Of a stretch of DNA of 64,000 bases, positions 40,648 to 53,400 are shown one piece after another. The stretch comes from Dendrobium chrysotoxum. Its lineage: Eukaryota; Streptophyta; Magnoliopsida; Asparagales; Orchidaceae. The translations under genes and the position numbers were made by a program. Below the pieces are notes generated by a model. The model saw only the letters and a program-made list of their open reading frames with translations, had not been told where the DNA came from and ran no database searches. Numbering within the stretch: position 1 is the stretch's first letter; each line of letters begins with the position of its first letter. The stretch spans positions 97,769,264 through 97,833,263 of the forward strand of contig CM034314.1 of the NCBI GenBank assembly GCA_019925795.1. The letters are read 5' to 3'.

Positions 40648-42984
40648 TGATGTCACCAAGAAATCATCTAGACCAGACATAAATCTCGATAAAAATGAGT
40701 CGGAAGCTTCCAAAATTAAATTTGGGAGCAACCAAACTCCAATTTCAGCAAACTTACAGCAAAATTGAACATTTCATGGAGACAAATCCAATGACACCAA
40801 ATTTAGTCTAATCTGAGACCAATGCTCAAATCAAAGAGCCAAAACACATTTAAAAGCAATAAAGCATTAATTGGATAACAAAATGATATCCAAGTATAAC
40901 ATGTGTATACTCGAATTGAGAGGCTCGACGAGATGAATCCAACGAGCCTAAGATTACTTAATTCTGACATCATTAAAGCACTTCAATGCTGAACAAAACA
41001 TTCCATGATTGAAGGAACTGATATCATTCGTCCGTTGGAACTCTCCACATTTGTCCTAAATCTTCTCCATATTTAGTAAGCATATCACTCTCAAAAAATT
41101 ATAAATAGACCCTCATTCTTCACATGACGAAGGGGATAGAAGAGAAGAGCTCTGAGGCTTGAAAAATCCTAGAGCTCCACCCCGGCATCACCGCCGACGA
41201 ATCCGCACCAACAGGCCGCCGCTACTGGACCTCTGCCTGACCATTGTCATTGGATCTCCATCTAGCTGCCACTATCGAGCCTTCCTCTTACCACTATCTC
41301 CTGCTAATTATCTCCACTTTGACCATTATCGCCCACCATCTACAGCCCTTACGCCCTCCGTCGCCCACCAATTACGGTCCCTCCAATCACCGTCGTCCAA
41401 CGGCTACAGTCCCTCTGACCTTCGTCGCCCGCCTACTACAGCCCATCAGACCTCCGTCGCTCGCTAATTATGGTCTCTTCAACCACCATCGCCTGCCGAC
41501 TATGGTCCCTCCGATCTTCGTCGCTCGCTGACTATGGTCCTTTTGACCACCATGGCGAACTACAATCCTTCTGACCATCATCTCCCATCAACTATGATCC
41601 CCTTCAACCGCTGTCGCCCGACTACAGTCCTTCCGACCATTGTCGTTTGACTATGATCCTTCTGACCACAATCTCCCTCTAATTACGGTCCCTCTGACCA
41701 CTATCACCCGAATACAGTCCTTATAACCACTGTCTTACAACTACGATTCTTCTGACCTTCATTGCCCGCCAATTGGTATATTTGTTTGGTTGCAACGACC
41801 GTAGTTGGGCGACGAAGGTAGGAGGGAACATAGTCGGTGAGCGACAGTGGTCAAAGTGACAGTAGTCGACAGACAATGGTGGTTGGAAGGACCATTGTCA
41901 GCGGGCGATGATGGTTGGATGGATCGTAGTCGACCGACGGCAGTGGTTAGAGGGACTGTGGTCGATGGAGGTCGGAGGGTCCATATTCGACAAGTGACGG
42001 AGATTAGAGGGTCCGTAGTCGATGAGCGATGGTGGTGAGAGGGATTGTAGTCGGTCGGGGGAGGGGGGGTGACAGTGGTCGAAAGAACTATAGTTAACAG
42101 GCGAAGGTGGTTGGAGGAACCATAATAGACGAGCAATGAAGGCTGAATGGACTTTAGTTAGCAGACAATGAAGTTCGAAGAGACCGTAGTCTGCGAGTGA
42201 CGGTGGTCGGAGGGATCATAATCGATAGACAACGGAGGTTAGACGGACTGTAATCGATGGGCAATGAAGGTAGTAAGAACCATAGTCCTTGGATGACGAA
42301 GGTCAAATAAAAGCCATGCGATGGATGATGGACGGAGGTCCGACGATGATGGTTGGGCAGAGGTCCAATAACCGAGGCCAAATGGCAAGGGCTCGTCATT
42401 GGTGGTGCTGGGGCGAAGCTCGTTAATGCTTCAAGCCTTAAAGCTCTCTAGAGTCTCTAACTTAAGGTTTAAGCATCCAAAAATTCAAGGCCCCCATTTT
42501 TCATATAAGAAGTGGATTTATATTTATAAATTTTTTAGAGTGACATGCTCCGTAAATATGGAGAAGATCAAGGGAAAATTCGGAGTGCTCCATTAGGCAG
42601 CCCATATCGATTCCTTCAATCATAGATTGTTCATGTAGAATTTAATTGCCTTAATGATGTCAGAATTAAGCAACCTTGGGCTCGTTAGATTCCTCTTGTC
42701 AAGCCGCTCGATTTGACTATAAGCATGTCATATTTAAAAATCATTTGATTATCAAATTTGTACTTTGAAGCTTTCAAAAAGGCTTCGGTCCCTTGAGTTG
42801 GGCTCATTTGGACTTGGATTGGGCCGATTTTGATATTATTGGGTTCGTCTCACTGAGATGTTCAATTTGATTATAAGTTTGCTAAATTTTGAGTTTGTAT
42901 GATCATGCATTTAATTTCAAAAGTTTCTAACTTGACTATGCTTCAAATTTGAGCTCGATCAAGATAATTTTTGGTGGCATATCA
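40648..42984. repeat. 2.3 kb imperfect palindrome of LTR-related sequence
   Basis: The left end TGATGTCACCAAGAAATCAT and the reverse complement of the right end TGATATGCCACCAAAAATTA match. Both resemble the LTR start of the neighbouring gag-only element (TTATCTTGATCGGGCACGAA). The arms stay homologous inward: GAGCTCTGAGGCTTGAAAAA (about 41139) corresponds to the complement of the right arm near 42420-42445. Toward the centre each arm becomes an array of CCGACCTTCGTCGCCCGCC-like units (41200-41770), with the complementary array at 41800-42370. The centre is near 41785. It looks like two related LTRs, or LTR ends, arranged head to head. Transcripts would fold into a long hairpin. Confidence 0.75.
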
Positions 42985-43229
42985 ATTATATTAATTTGAG
43001 TTATTATAGTTATTATGTTTAAAGATTTTATCATATTGATATTAAAAATATATTTAATATTTAGTGTAAGAATAGAAAGTATATAATATCATAAGATATT
43101 CTTATTTTGATGATATTTTTTATTTTATATATATATAAAAGAGGTCTTTTTGGTATGGCCAATATCTTTTTTTTTTGGTCAATTCTTAAAATTAATTTGC
43201 TTAAAGTTTTTTTTTTGGGTATAATTTTC
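42985..43229. other. AT-rich intergenic DNA
   Basis: No gene or clear repeat. Confidence 0.4.
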
Positions 43230-43640
43230 TATTTAATTTAAAGTAAAATGAGTGTAAAATATTTCAAATGTAGAGGTTTTAAGAATATTATTTTTTAGTT
43301 TGAAGTAAAACAAATGCAATATAAAATTTTGATGCATTTGAAATTCACACTTGGTTTATTTTTAATGTATTTGAAATTATTTAGATTTGAGTGATTTCCA
43401 AATACACTATATATTAATCGTCATTGTCGCCACCAGTTGCCACCAACATTATTAGCCATCACCCAACGTCGGCCACTACACCTTTGATAGTCATCATCAC
43501 CCACCACCACCTCTAATCACCGCCCCATCTTCAGCCATTGCCACCGATTGCCCACCTCAACTGTAGGCCTTCATTACCCCCCACCTGCCACTAACCACAA
43601 CTATTTTTAGATTTATATTACATTCATTTTATTTCAAATA
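43230..43640 (-). repeat. GC-rich dispersed repeat, copy 2
   Basis: Reverse complement of the element at 10.69-11.0 kb: triplet-rich core (GGTGGCAACTGGTGGCGACA on the minus strand), then ATATAGTGTATTTGG and TTTCAAATGCATC. The complement of the copy-1 flank TTTCAAATGCATTTG is recognisable near 43335-43345. Confidence 0.6.
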
Positions 43641-44309
43641 AAAAAAAATCATCTATATCTATCTTATACTTATTCAAATAACTCCAAAATATTTTAAATA
43701 TATTGTATTCATTTTTCAGCCAATCAAATAACCACTTAGAGCTATATTTTAAAATAATTTTAAAAATCATTAAAATTATTTTAAAGTGAATATAATATAT
43801 AAATAATTCTCCTATTCACTCATTTAAAATTTAAATAAAAAAATTTAAAATTATCTTAATAAAATATCCTCATCCATTTTTATTCTCTTGTTATATTGAT
43901 AAAAAAACTCTTCATAACTTAGATGCCATATGAGATGGCTCACTTGCGAAGATGACAACGCCCTATCTATCCTTCTCAACTTTCAGACCATCTTCTCACG
44001 TATATTTTAACGTAGCAGACGGCAAACCCCTTAAGATCCTCTGCAATCATAGCAATTTCGGTTTACACTGCTCATTTTCCTCATTCGCTTATCTTATTCG
44101 TTCATTCTGCTTTGAACGGTTATGATCGGATCCACCAAAACCATTTTCACTATTACGAAACCTCAACGGATATAGATTCTATCCAACGGCTCAAAGTTGA
44201 ATGAACGGACGATATGACGTTGACTTTTTCTTTCCAAATTGTTATTGGATGGGATCCTGACGACGCGGCGGCGTTTCGTAGCTTGCTTTGTATTTATATC
44301 TACATTGAG
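43641..44309 (+). promoter_or_regulatory. Upstream region of the unknown-function gene
   Basis: AT-rich, then mixed-composition DNA. A TATA-like TTGTATTTATATCTA at about 44288-44302 lies shortly before the presumed transcription start. No other features. Confidence 0.4.
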
Positions 44310-44839
44310 GTCTGATCAAATCTTCGTTGACAATTCTTCCCATCTGTCTCTCGATTCAAAACCCTAATTCCATTTCTTCCTCTTCCCGATCTTCATTCTC
44401 TTTCTGATGGGCTAATAACTTTCCGTCGATCGGTAAAGGAATTCGTTCCTTTCTGCAATTTCGTTTCCGTTGAGTTTCGCGGATCGTCTACCATGCCTTC
44501 GATGTTCAGCGATTTCTTTCTCGTCATTGTTATCGCTGCTTCCCCTTCTGGTTCTTGTTCCCATCGTCTGAAAAAGCTTAAGAAATGGAATCGTCTTCGT
44601 AGTAGTCTAAGCTAACATTGGGTTTTCGGTTGGTTCTCACGTCGATCTTGATTTTTCTTTCTTATAGCGCGATTTTCTATAGCTGTTCTCATCTCCTAGC
44701 GCTTTTTCTGTATCTTTTCTGGGAGATCTGAGATCTGCGGGTACTCCGGCTGTAGGTTTTTGTTGTGGGTTGGCTGCGTTGAATTCTGGGTTCGTTCTCT
44801 CCAGCAGTTTGTGGAGTTGGAATCATACTTGCTTGCAAG
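44310..44839 (+). other. Non-coding 5' exon (5' UTR) of the next gene
   Basis: A pyrimidine-rich leader with CTTCCTCTTCCCGATCTTC, ending at a good donor CAAG|GTAAAA (44839/44840). The intron runs to the acceptor TTCCATTGCAG at 45336. Plant genes often carry such a long 5' UTR intron. The start is approximate. Confidence 0.6.
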
Positions 44840-45352
44840 GTAAAAGTGCTTTAATGCATCGCTGTTTAATTTACGCTTTTTCGATGCTCTTGTTATCCAT
44901 TTTTATGATTGAGATTGTTATGATTGTCTAGGATTTCCTTAACCGAATGTTTACAGTTGGTTAATTCGGATACTTCTTTTATAGAAAGGAGCTCATCGAC
45001 ATGAAATTGTTCTTGTATCTAGCAGCGCATGTATAAGTTTTCTTGACCTTTTCACAGTTTCATTTGCGAAGTTTAGAAATTGTGATTTTATTGAAGTATG
45101 AATAATTCAATTCGTCATCTACTTTGGACATATTTTACCCCATTCAAACTTTATTCTTTAATTGTACATGTTTTGACTATTATTTGTCAAATCTTCTCTT
45201 ATTATAACTGTTCTACGGAATCTCATCTTTGTTGCTTGCCTTCTTTAAAAGAGTTGTACATCTTCTATATTGGTTTGCTTTGTTAAATATACAAGTTTGT
45301 AGAAAGATGATATTACTAAAACTGATTCCATTGCAGCTTTAATCACAGTTAT

Positions 45353-48316
45353 ATGAAAATGGCTGATATTGGATCATGTGATAAGTCAATTTTCCCAGCT
45401 GTTGAGCACAAATCTTGTAAAAATAATCCTTTCCACAAACAGGCGTCTGTAGGAGAAGATCAGCTTAATTGTAGCAATAAGGAAATCGTTGTGATGGATT
45501 TACTTTTGGAAAAACTAGACATTTCTGATGAGGATGATTTGGATGATTTGCTGCTTGAAGATCGTGAAAATCTGCTTGTTAAAAAGACAAATTGCTCTTC
45601 AAACCCTAACAAAGAAATGTCACTGTTTTCTTCTCCTAATACTACTGAGTTGAAGGACTTGAGTAAATGTGCGGCAATTCTATGCTCCGAAGCTTTGCAA
45701 TCAATCCCGTCAATATTTGCAGAAGTAGAGTTATCAACTAGACAATTGGGATATGAAAATTCTATATCTGTCAACAATCCCAGAGAAGATAGCATGTTGC
45801 CTCTTCATGTAAGTTCTGGCTCTGTTGTTGTGATTGTTTCAGTGTCACCAGAATTAGCCCAACTTCTAATAGCCTACAAAGCATTAATTTCATAGGACAT
45901 TGCTGAGTTATTATTTTTTGTAATCACATTATTGTTTTGAGATTTACGTGGTTACTACCTTGCTTTTTTTTGTTGTCCCATCACGTTCGAATATTTTTTC
46001 ATGCATTAGATGATGAAATATGCAAAGACAAACTCATCTTGCTTATAGTATAATTTTTCCAACTCTTTCTTTCAGTAATGATTTGCATTTATCTCAAATG
46101 TCATACTCGCAGTGAGTTGTATTGACAACATCTAGCAAATCTAGCTTATGACGGCAATGATTATAATTAATGACTTTAATCTACATATTCATCCTATTTT
46201 GTTACTGCTGCATTTTGATGTCCTCATACACTTCTATCTGAATCGGTTCCTTCTACTGTCAAGCTCTCTCTTTTGGAAGTCTTAAATTCAATCAAAACAT
46301 CGGAGTTTAATACCGTACAGTTGAAGATCTGTCTCATAACTGTCTTATATATATGGTTGAACATTTTATTTATAGGCAAGGAATATTAAAACAAAATAGC
46401 AGGTTTCAAGGCCTTGTTCTTTTTTTCAAAAATTATAAATTGCCATTGGAGATGCGATTTTTTTCCTTTGTTCAAATTGTTGATATAAAAAATCATATAG
46501 ATTGTGATTACTGGCAATTTTCATTGGTGATATTGAAGTAAAATTGCATGTTTTAAGGCCCTTCTGTTTTGAAATTGGTAGGTTACCATTAGAAATGTGA
46601 CTTTTTCTTTGTTTTGTATTTTATATCTTGATTGATTGATTGATCTTGTAAATGTGAAGATCAAATAATTGTTACATACAGATTAAGAATATCTGTTTAC
46701 TTTCATTCATGTACGACTTGATGCATTTTATTACAAGCATTTTCCTCTTGATAATAATGAAGTGAGTTGTGGCATTTTTTTCTCTTGCAATGTAGGCAGA
46801 TAAGAGTTTAAATTATTCTCTCTTTACTTCTTGCGTATGGACTTGGGATTAGCAGATCAATACCTTAGTGTAAGTTTTATAGGTTTGTTGATATGGATTA
46901 ATTATATTGAAATTTATAGTATTGGAGGATAGAATAGTTCTTAGGTACAATATGTTTATATGTCTTGTCGTATTGTACCGAGAACATGATTAGCATCATA
47001 TTAATATTTACATTCCTCCTACAGGGTGATTAAAATAGAAGTGTCTTGGTAGTTCTATATGAAGAAAGAATGTGTGTAGTTCAAGGGTAAATTTTTATTA
47101 TGTATCAATAGAACAAAATATTGTTCATGGATGGGTGGTGGGAAATAAACAAGTTGTAACACTTGAGTGAGGCATAATTAATTGCAGAATAAATATGAAT
47201 ATTGATTTGGATGAATGATAAAATCGGAATTGTTGTTATCTGCCTCTTGCTATAGTTTTTTGTGTATCATTATTTTTGATTTGATGAGTGTTTACAACCC
47301 ATAGATATATTTTTTTTATATTTAATGAGTCTCATCTGCATTTTATTCAGCTTCTTTGATCACTTGGGCTTGTGTAGTTGTTGTTCTTTTGCAATGTGAA
47401 ATGTAGCATTTAGTGAGAGGTGTTATAATTTTGCTAAGATAAAATTGTTTTACAAAACTCTGAAAAAGTAATTAATTATAACAGTGAATAAGTTAGCCTG
47501 GAATCTTTATTTTCTGCTCAGCATGGCCCTTATTTGGTAGGGGTCTTATTGTAAAATTCAGAAAGTTACACAACTTAAACTTCAGGCAATATTCTAATCA
47601 ATTTTCCCACCCAACTGTTTAATTTTTCCCATCCACTTGTTTGCTAAATGTTACACAACTTGGGTAAACTTTGGATGGAATGGCTTTATAAAATCTGTAT
47701 TATCTTATTGACTTGGAAACAAGCTATAAATAATAGTGACTGGTTCAATACCATGCCATTCCATTTGTAGGACTCCTCAAAATTTGTGTCTGCACTTAAA
47801 GGAAGCCGAGCAAATCAAGGGAAACCTCTCGATCCAAATCTGCATGTTACATGGGCAGCAAATGTCTATGATCCGCCTGTTACTTCATCTTCCCACACAG
47901 TGAGGGGACATCGCCACCGTCTTCCCAAGGCCAAGACATCGGATTATCACAAGCTCAAGCACATGAAAGCTAAGCCATCTAATGCCAGCAGTGGTGATAG
48001 GAAGCACTCTCATAGAAGCAGCAGTAGTAGCACTTTGGATGCCCGGATGGCAAGGTATCCTTTCCTTTGAGCACTTTCTATTGAATTTTCCTCTACAACT
48101 ATATCATTATTTTTCTTGTTTCAGTGAATATTGTCTTCTTCGATTTTCAGGATGCAAGCTCTCGCAAGAAAATCAATGCAGACTGGTTTTCGACTGGCAA
48201 AGTTACAGGCTCTGGATCTTGCAGCACCAAGTGGTCAGGATATGCTGAAGTGTGCAGGTAGCTTCCATGCAGAATCACCTTGGCCATTTCCACTTCCTAT
48301 TGCAGAAGCTTCCTGA
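45353..48316 (+). CDS. Plant-specific protein of unknown function, Ser/His/Lys-rich
   Basis: Three coding exons: 45353-45808, 47771-48054 and 48151-48316 (TGA), giving 906 bp and 301 residues. Donors are GTAAGT and GTATCC and acceptors are TTTGTAG and TTTTCAG; phases agree. The start could be the second Met two codons on (45359, AAAATGG context). The first exon is acidic (LDISDEDDLDDLLLED). The second carries LHVTWAANVYDPPVTSSSHTV minus its last residues (about 176-195), then a basic His/Lys tract (GHRHRLPKAK, YHKLKHMKAK) and a Ser run (HSHRSSSSST). The WAxxVYDPPxTSxSHTV motif is one I recall from a conserved family of uncharacterised plant proteins, sometimes called serine-rich. The acidic and basic halves suggest a nuclear protein, but that is inference. 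It has no membrane segment or signal peptide and appears intact. Confidence 0.82.
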
Positions 48317-50472
48317 TAGTTACTGGCTAATTTGGTTTGAGTTACTCTACATGCTGCAACTTTTTTTCCCGTTGATTAATTTATTTGAACTGTCCGGGTT
48401 CAATTAGAATGGATATGATACCATACATTCCTGTGCTATGTAAACTAGTGTTTGGAAGGATTTGGTTACTGCCGTTTCTATGGTTGACATATAACTACAA
48501 AACTGACCTTTATGTATTTACTATTTTCAGAATGTTTAGTAAAAGTCCTTATGCACCCTCTCGTTCTCATTGCCCATCGTTTTGTAATAGGCTACGTAAT
48601 AAGAAAAAAAATCGTCCCAAATTTGACAAGACCCACTGATGGGAAGGGTCCTATTGTGTTTGCTTGCGATATATGAATCTCAAGATTTAATTTTGAAAAA
48701 TATATATATATTTTCTTCCAATATAAATAACGGACTATAGAACTACTAACAATGTCTAATACATTGAAAATAAGTTCATCAACAAAGTTTTTCATTTAAT
48801 CATCAAAATGTGTGTATAGTAATTAAACAATAATACATAGCTATAAAATAAAGAGCGAAGTAAAACATAATGAAAGTTAATTATGATCATACAAAATCAA
48901 AGAAAAATACATATACAAACTCAATCATATCCTGAATAGTTACTCAACTAGATCCTTTCATTTCCTAGGCCTTGAAAATAAAATGTAAAATTATAATGAA
49001 CTAAAACAGCTCAGCAGGCTACAAGTATTATTCTAATTTTCAAATATTTTTTTATTAAATATTTTTTAAAATTTATAAATGTAATATAACGATTCATTAT
49101 ATGGAGCAACACAATAAAAGCATTGCAATAATTCAAAGATTTAAATAATAATACCAAGCAGTTAAATAAATTGAATTTAATATGCCCTCTATTTCACAGA
49201 ATAGAATGTAACGGATTTTCTCCTCTTTAAGACAAAATTTAAGATTTTAATCCTTTATGGCTCCCAATAGGATTTATTTTTCAAATAGAATCCAAGATTA
49301 TGATGTGACGATTTGAATTTCTGAAAATAATTAAATATGAAAAAAAAATCTTAATTTTTGTATAAGTTGGAGCAATGTGGCGTTAGGCCTAGAGCATCTT
49401 GTTTTTTTTTTCCAGTACTTGTAAATCATTACAATTTTTTTTCAGTGGAGGAGAAAAAAAGAAAATTTTAGATTTTGTCTCGGGATCGCTTTGCCGTTTT
49501 TACAAAAATTGTTCACATCGAAGTATGTGATTTCAATCTTATTTCTGTTTTCAAATATTTTGATTTTGATCTTTGATTTCTCCTCAAAATTAATTTTATT
49601 ATATTTTCTCTGACTATATTGAATTTTTACTGCACAACTTTTTATATATTATAATACTGATTATGCTGAATATTTTAACTACAATATTTATGAATTTCAT
49701 TGGATAAAATATAAGTTATTAAATTTGTATGATTTATATTAAATAAAAATTAGATATTTTTATTTAAAGATATTGTTAATACAACAATTGCAAATGAAAA
49801 TATATATGTGATCGAATAATAGATAATCACTATTGCTTTTATTGTAATGTGCGTAAAAAACAAATAAAGACTAATTGACCCATTGGTTGAAGATTTATTA
49901 TCCTGTATAAAATGATGAGCCTACAAGCTTTCTTTTAAATACTCTGGTTGGATGTTATCCTATATTGATTCACATGATACAATAATACAATAAAAAAATC
50001 ATCCCTAATGAAGCCTTAAGCTTCAATGGACGGCTAATTAGAAGAATAATGCTTTGCACCAACACCAAAAAGGCCCATTTGGAACAACAATAGTCTGTAT
50101 AAATACTAATTTTGCTGTAAAATTATTATGTTTGAAAATCATAATAATAATAATAATAATATATATATCTTTCTTTCTTTCTTTCTAACTAAAAAAGTTA
50201 AAACATTACCTTTGGAAGATCTAATTTTAAAAAAGATAATCACCACAAAATTGAGAAAAATAGCAACTTGTAACCATATAAAAATATGATAACTGTCTAT
50301 AAAATAAAATTATAAAAAATTATCCTAACGGCACAATCTCCATAATAATAAAATTTTAGGCTCTGTTTGAATATCTATAATGAAAAACCAATTTCTGTCT
50401 TAAGGCGGTTCATTCCACTCAAATTTCTGACTACAAAATTCAAGTAGTTGTGGTTGAGAACAAAGGGCTTAA
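48317..50472. other. 3' UTRs and AT-rich intergenic DNA
   Basis: Holds the 3' UTR of the preceding gene and, at the right end, that of the minus-strand gene ending at 50473. The middle is very AT-rich, with an (AAT)n run (about 50143-50160). No further gene seen. Confidence 0.45.
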
Positions 50473-53400
50473 CTATTTGATCTTCTGTTCAGCTGAAACA
50501 TAATCCCACTGTGCTCTCCAAACGATAGATGGTATCAGAAGGCGCTCAACTTCCCATCCTGCAGAACGAAGCTGCATCCATCAAAAACCATTCAGAAAAT
50601 CAGCAGAGTTATCAACAAGCAATCACTAGAATCTTAGTCCATAACATCTTTTGTTAACTCTCCTCTTAGTTTTCAGTTAGTTCCTGAAACAAAATCATTG
50701 TACTCAAACATAGAAATATGAATTATTCAAAAGTCGGTAACTATGTTCGTTTCAAAGCCCCCCCTGCTGCATCTACTCCGGCTTCGCCGGAGAAGCCCTT
50801 CCCCTCCCCCCGCCCCCACAAATGAAATCCCATCCTCCTCCTTATGCTGCTCTACTTGAAAGCAACATGCAACAATCATCTAACTTCCACACATGCTTTT
50901 GTCAAGGGGTTTCTCTCGACAATACTTCCCTCCACTCTAGCACCAAAAACAATTCTCCCCTTCCTATAAGTCTACATCCACTGCTAGGCTTGAAAACCCT
51001 TCAAAACTTAACTGAAAAAATCTTCTATCCTCCAAAAAACCCTTTGCCGACAAATTTGGCCGTTTGCTTCTTGCCTCTTCAAGACAAGATGGTTTGCTTC
51101 TCGAAAGAAGAAATTTTAGAAAGATCCAAAGAATGAGAGGGTAAAACTAAGATAAATGCCAGAGACAGAAGTAGAGAAAGCTAACAGAGGATGAAGCTAA
51201 GGAATGAAAATTCATTTCTGCTATTTCGCTGTATTTCCTGTCATACATCTTTACTACAGCTTTATGTATTTATACAGGAATGTGCGTGGTAAGCTTTACA
51301 GGTGTAATGCTAGTATTGGTTGGGGTTGTTATGGGTTTATGGCGTTGATGCCGTGATGGTTGCTCCACTTGGTTCTGCTGTGTGTTAGTGGAAGTGGATG
51401 CTTTTACGCCCCCGCAAACTAACGGTGAAGGTTGAACAGTTAGTTTGGTCCTGAGGAGATGATATAGTGGTGTAGGTAGAGGTTTGGTTAGAATGTCTGC
51501 AATTTGATCAATAGTGCTGATGGGTACCACCCGAACCTCCTTGGACAGAATATGATCACAGATGAAGTGATAGTCCACATCTATATGTTTAGTCATGGCA
51601 GGGAACACTAGATTGTTTGCCAAAGCAATTGCAGAAGTATTGTCGCAGTGTAGGTCAGTAGGTTGACATTGTGGAAGATTAAAATCTGAGAGAAGACGGC
51701 GGATCCAAATAATATCTATTGTAGCTGCTGCCAACGATTGATATTCCGCCTCAGTAGAGGAGCAGGCTACTGTTTGTTGCTTCTTCACTGTCCAGGAAAT
51801 AATGGTATCACCGAGGAAACAACGGTATCCTGAGGTGGAGCGTCTAGTATCAAGGTCAGTGGCCCAGTCAACATCAGAGAAAGCCGCTAGGTGGAGAGAG
51901 AAATGTGATATGGGAAGGCCAAAATGTAAGGTTCCTTTGATATAGCGAAGTAGACGTTTCAAGAGATGATAATGGGAAGTTGATGGAGCATGCATGTGTT
52001 GACATAAGGTGTTAACAACAAATGATATATCTAGTCTTGTGATTGTTAGGTATTGTATAGATCCCGTGATATGACGATAGGTGGTGGGGCTGAAGAGGAG
52101 GAGGTTGACGGGAGGATCGAGAGGTGGTTTGGTGGTAGACGGATTGGCTATCGGTTTGCGCGTAGAATGATTGAGAGAGATGTAGGTGGTGATTATGGGA
52201 CAATATTTGAATGCCGAGGAAAGTTGTAGGACGTCTAAGATTTTTAATTGAGAGTAGATGGCTAAGGGATGAGATTATTTTGAGGAGAGGAGGATTGTTA
52301 CCTGTGAGAAGAATGTCGTCCACATAGATGAGAAGATAGGCTTAATTTGAGTTTTGTTTGAGTGTAAACAGAGAAGGGTCGGCCGAGCTTTTGTGAAAGC
52401 CAAGAGAGAGTAGATGAGTGAAAAACGTTTAAGGCAGTAGAGAGACTTTTGGAGTAGACACACATGATTGGGAAAAATGTTATCTTCGAAACCATGAAGT
52501 TGATGCATGTGAATGGTGTCATGGAGAGAGCCGTGAAGGAATGCATTTGTGACATCAAGTTGGTGGATGGACCATTGTTGGGTGACAGCAATTGTGAGAA
52601 GGACATAGATGGAGGGGAATTTGGCTACCGGACTGAAAGTTTCGGTGTAGTTGAGGCCATATTCTTGGTGGTTGCCTTGTGCCACTAGACGGGTCTTATA
52701 TCGAGCTATTGATCCGTCGGCATTTCTTTTGGTTTTGAATGTCCAACGACAACCAAGAATGGGTTTGTTGGAGGGAGGAGGTACTAGTACCCAAGTGCCT
52801 TGTTGTTGAAGGGCTAGAAATTCAGATGCCATGGCTGCTTGCCAATGCTGATATTTGGATGCTTCGGCGTAGGTGGTAGGGTTAGAAGTGATGGAGGAAT
52901 GAAGGTCGAGAATTTGACGGGTTTAAGGGAGCCAGTTTGAAAATGGGTGATCATTGGGTGATTGGATGGTGGATGGGTTTGATGAGGTTGTGGTGGAGTT
53001 GGGGATGGGATGAGTTCGGGCGTGGGCATATTGAGTAATTGGGCAAAGGGTAAAGAGGTTGTTGGTGATTGAGAGGATGATGTAGAGGTGGAGGGGTCCG
53101 AGAGGGATGTAGGGAGAGATGTGGGGAGTAGGAGATATGGGTTTTGTGGGTTGTCGGTGGCTGTTGTGGGGGTGGTTGGATGGTGGTTGGAGTAGGGAAA
53201 GGTAAGTTCGTTAAAAGTGACGTGTCAGGATATATGGATTTTACCTGTGGATTGGTCGAGGCACTTATAACCTTTGTATGATTGAGCATAGCCAATAAAG
53301 ACACATAGAGGGGATTAGGGGAGAGTTTGTGTCTGGCGGGAGGTGGGAGAAGAGGATAGCAGGTGCATCCATATATTTTGAGGTGATCATACTTTGGGGC

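Noticed and set aside
41159..42136. Pro/Ser/His-rich open frames in both orientations
   Set aside because: They follow the arrays of the palindrome and have no coding signature.
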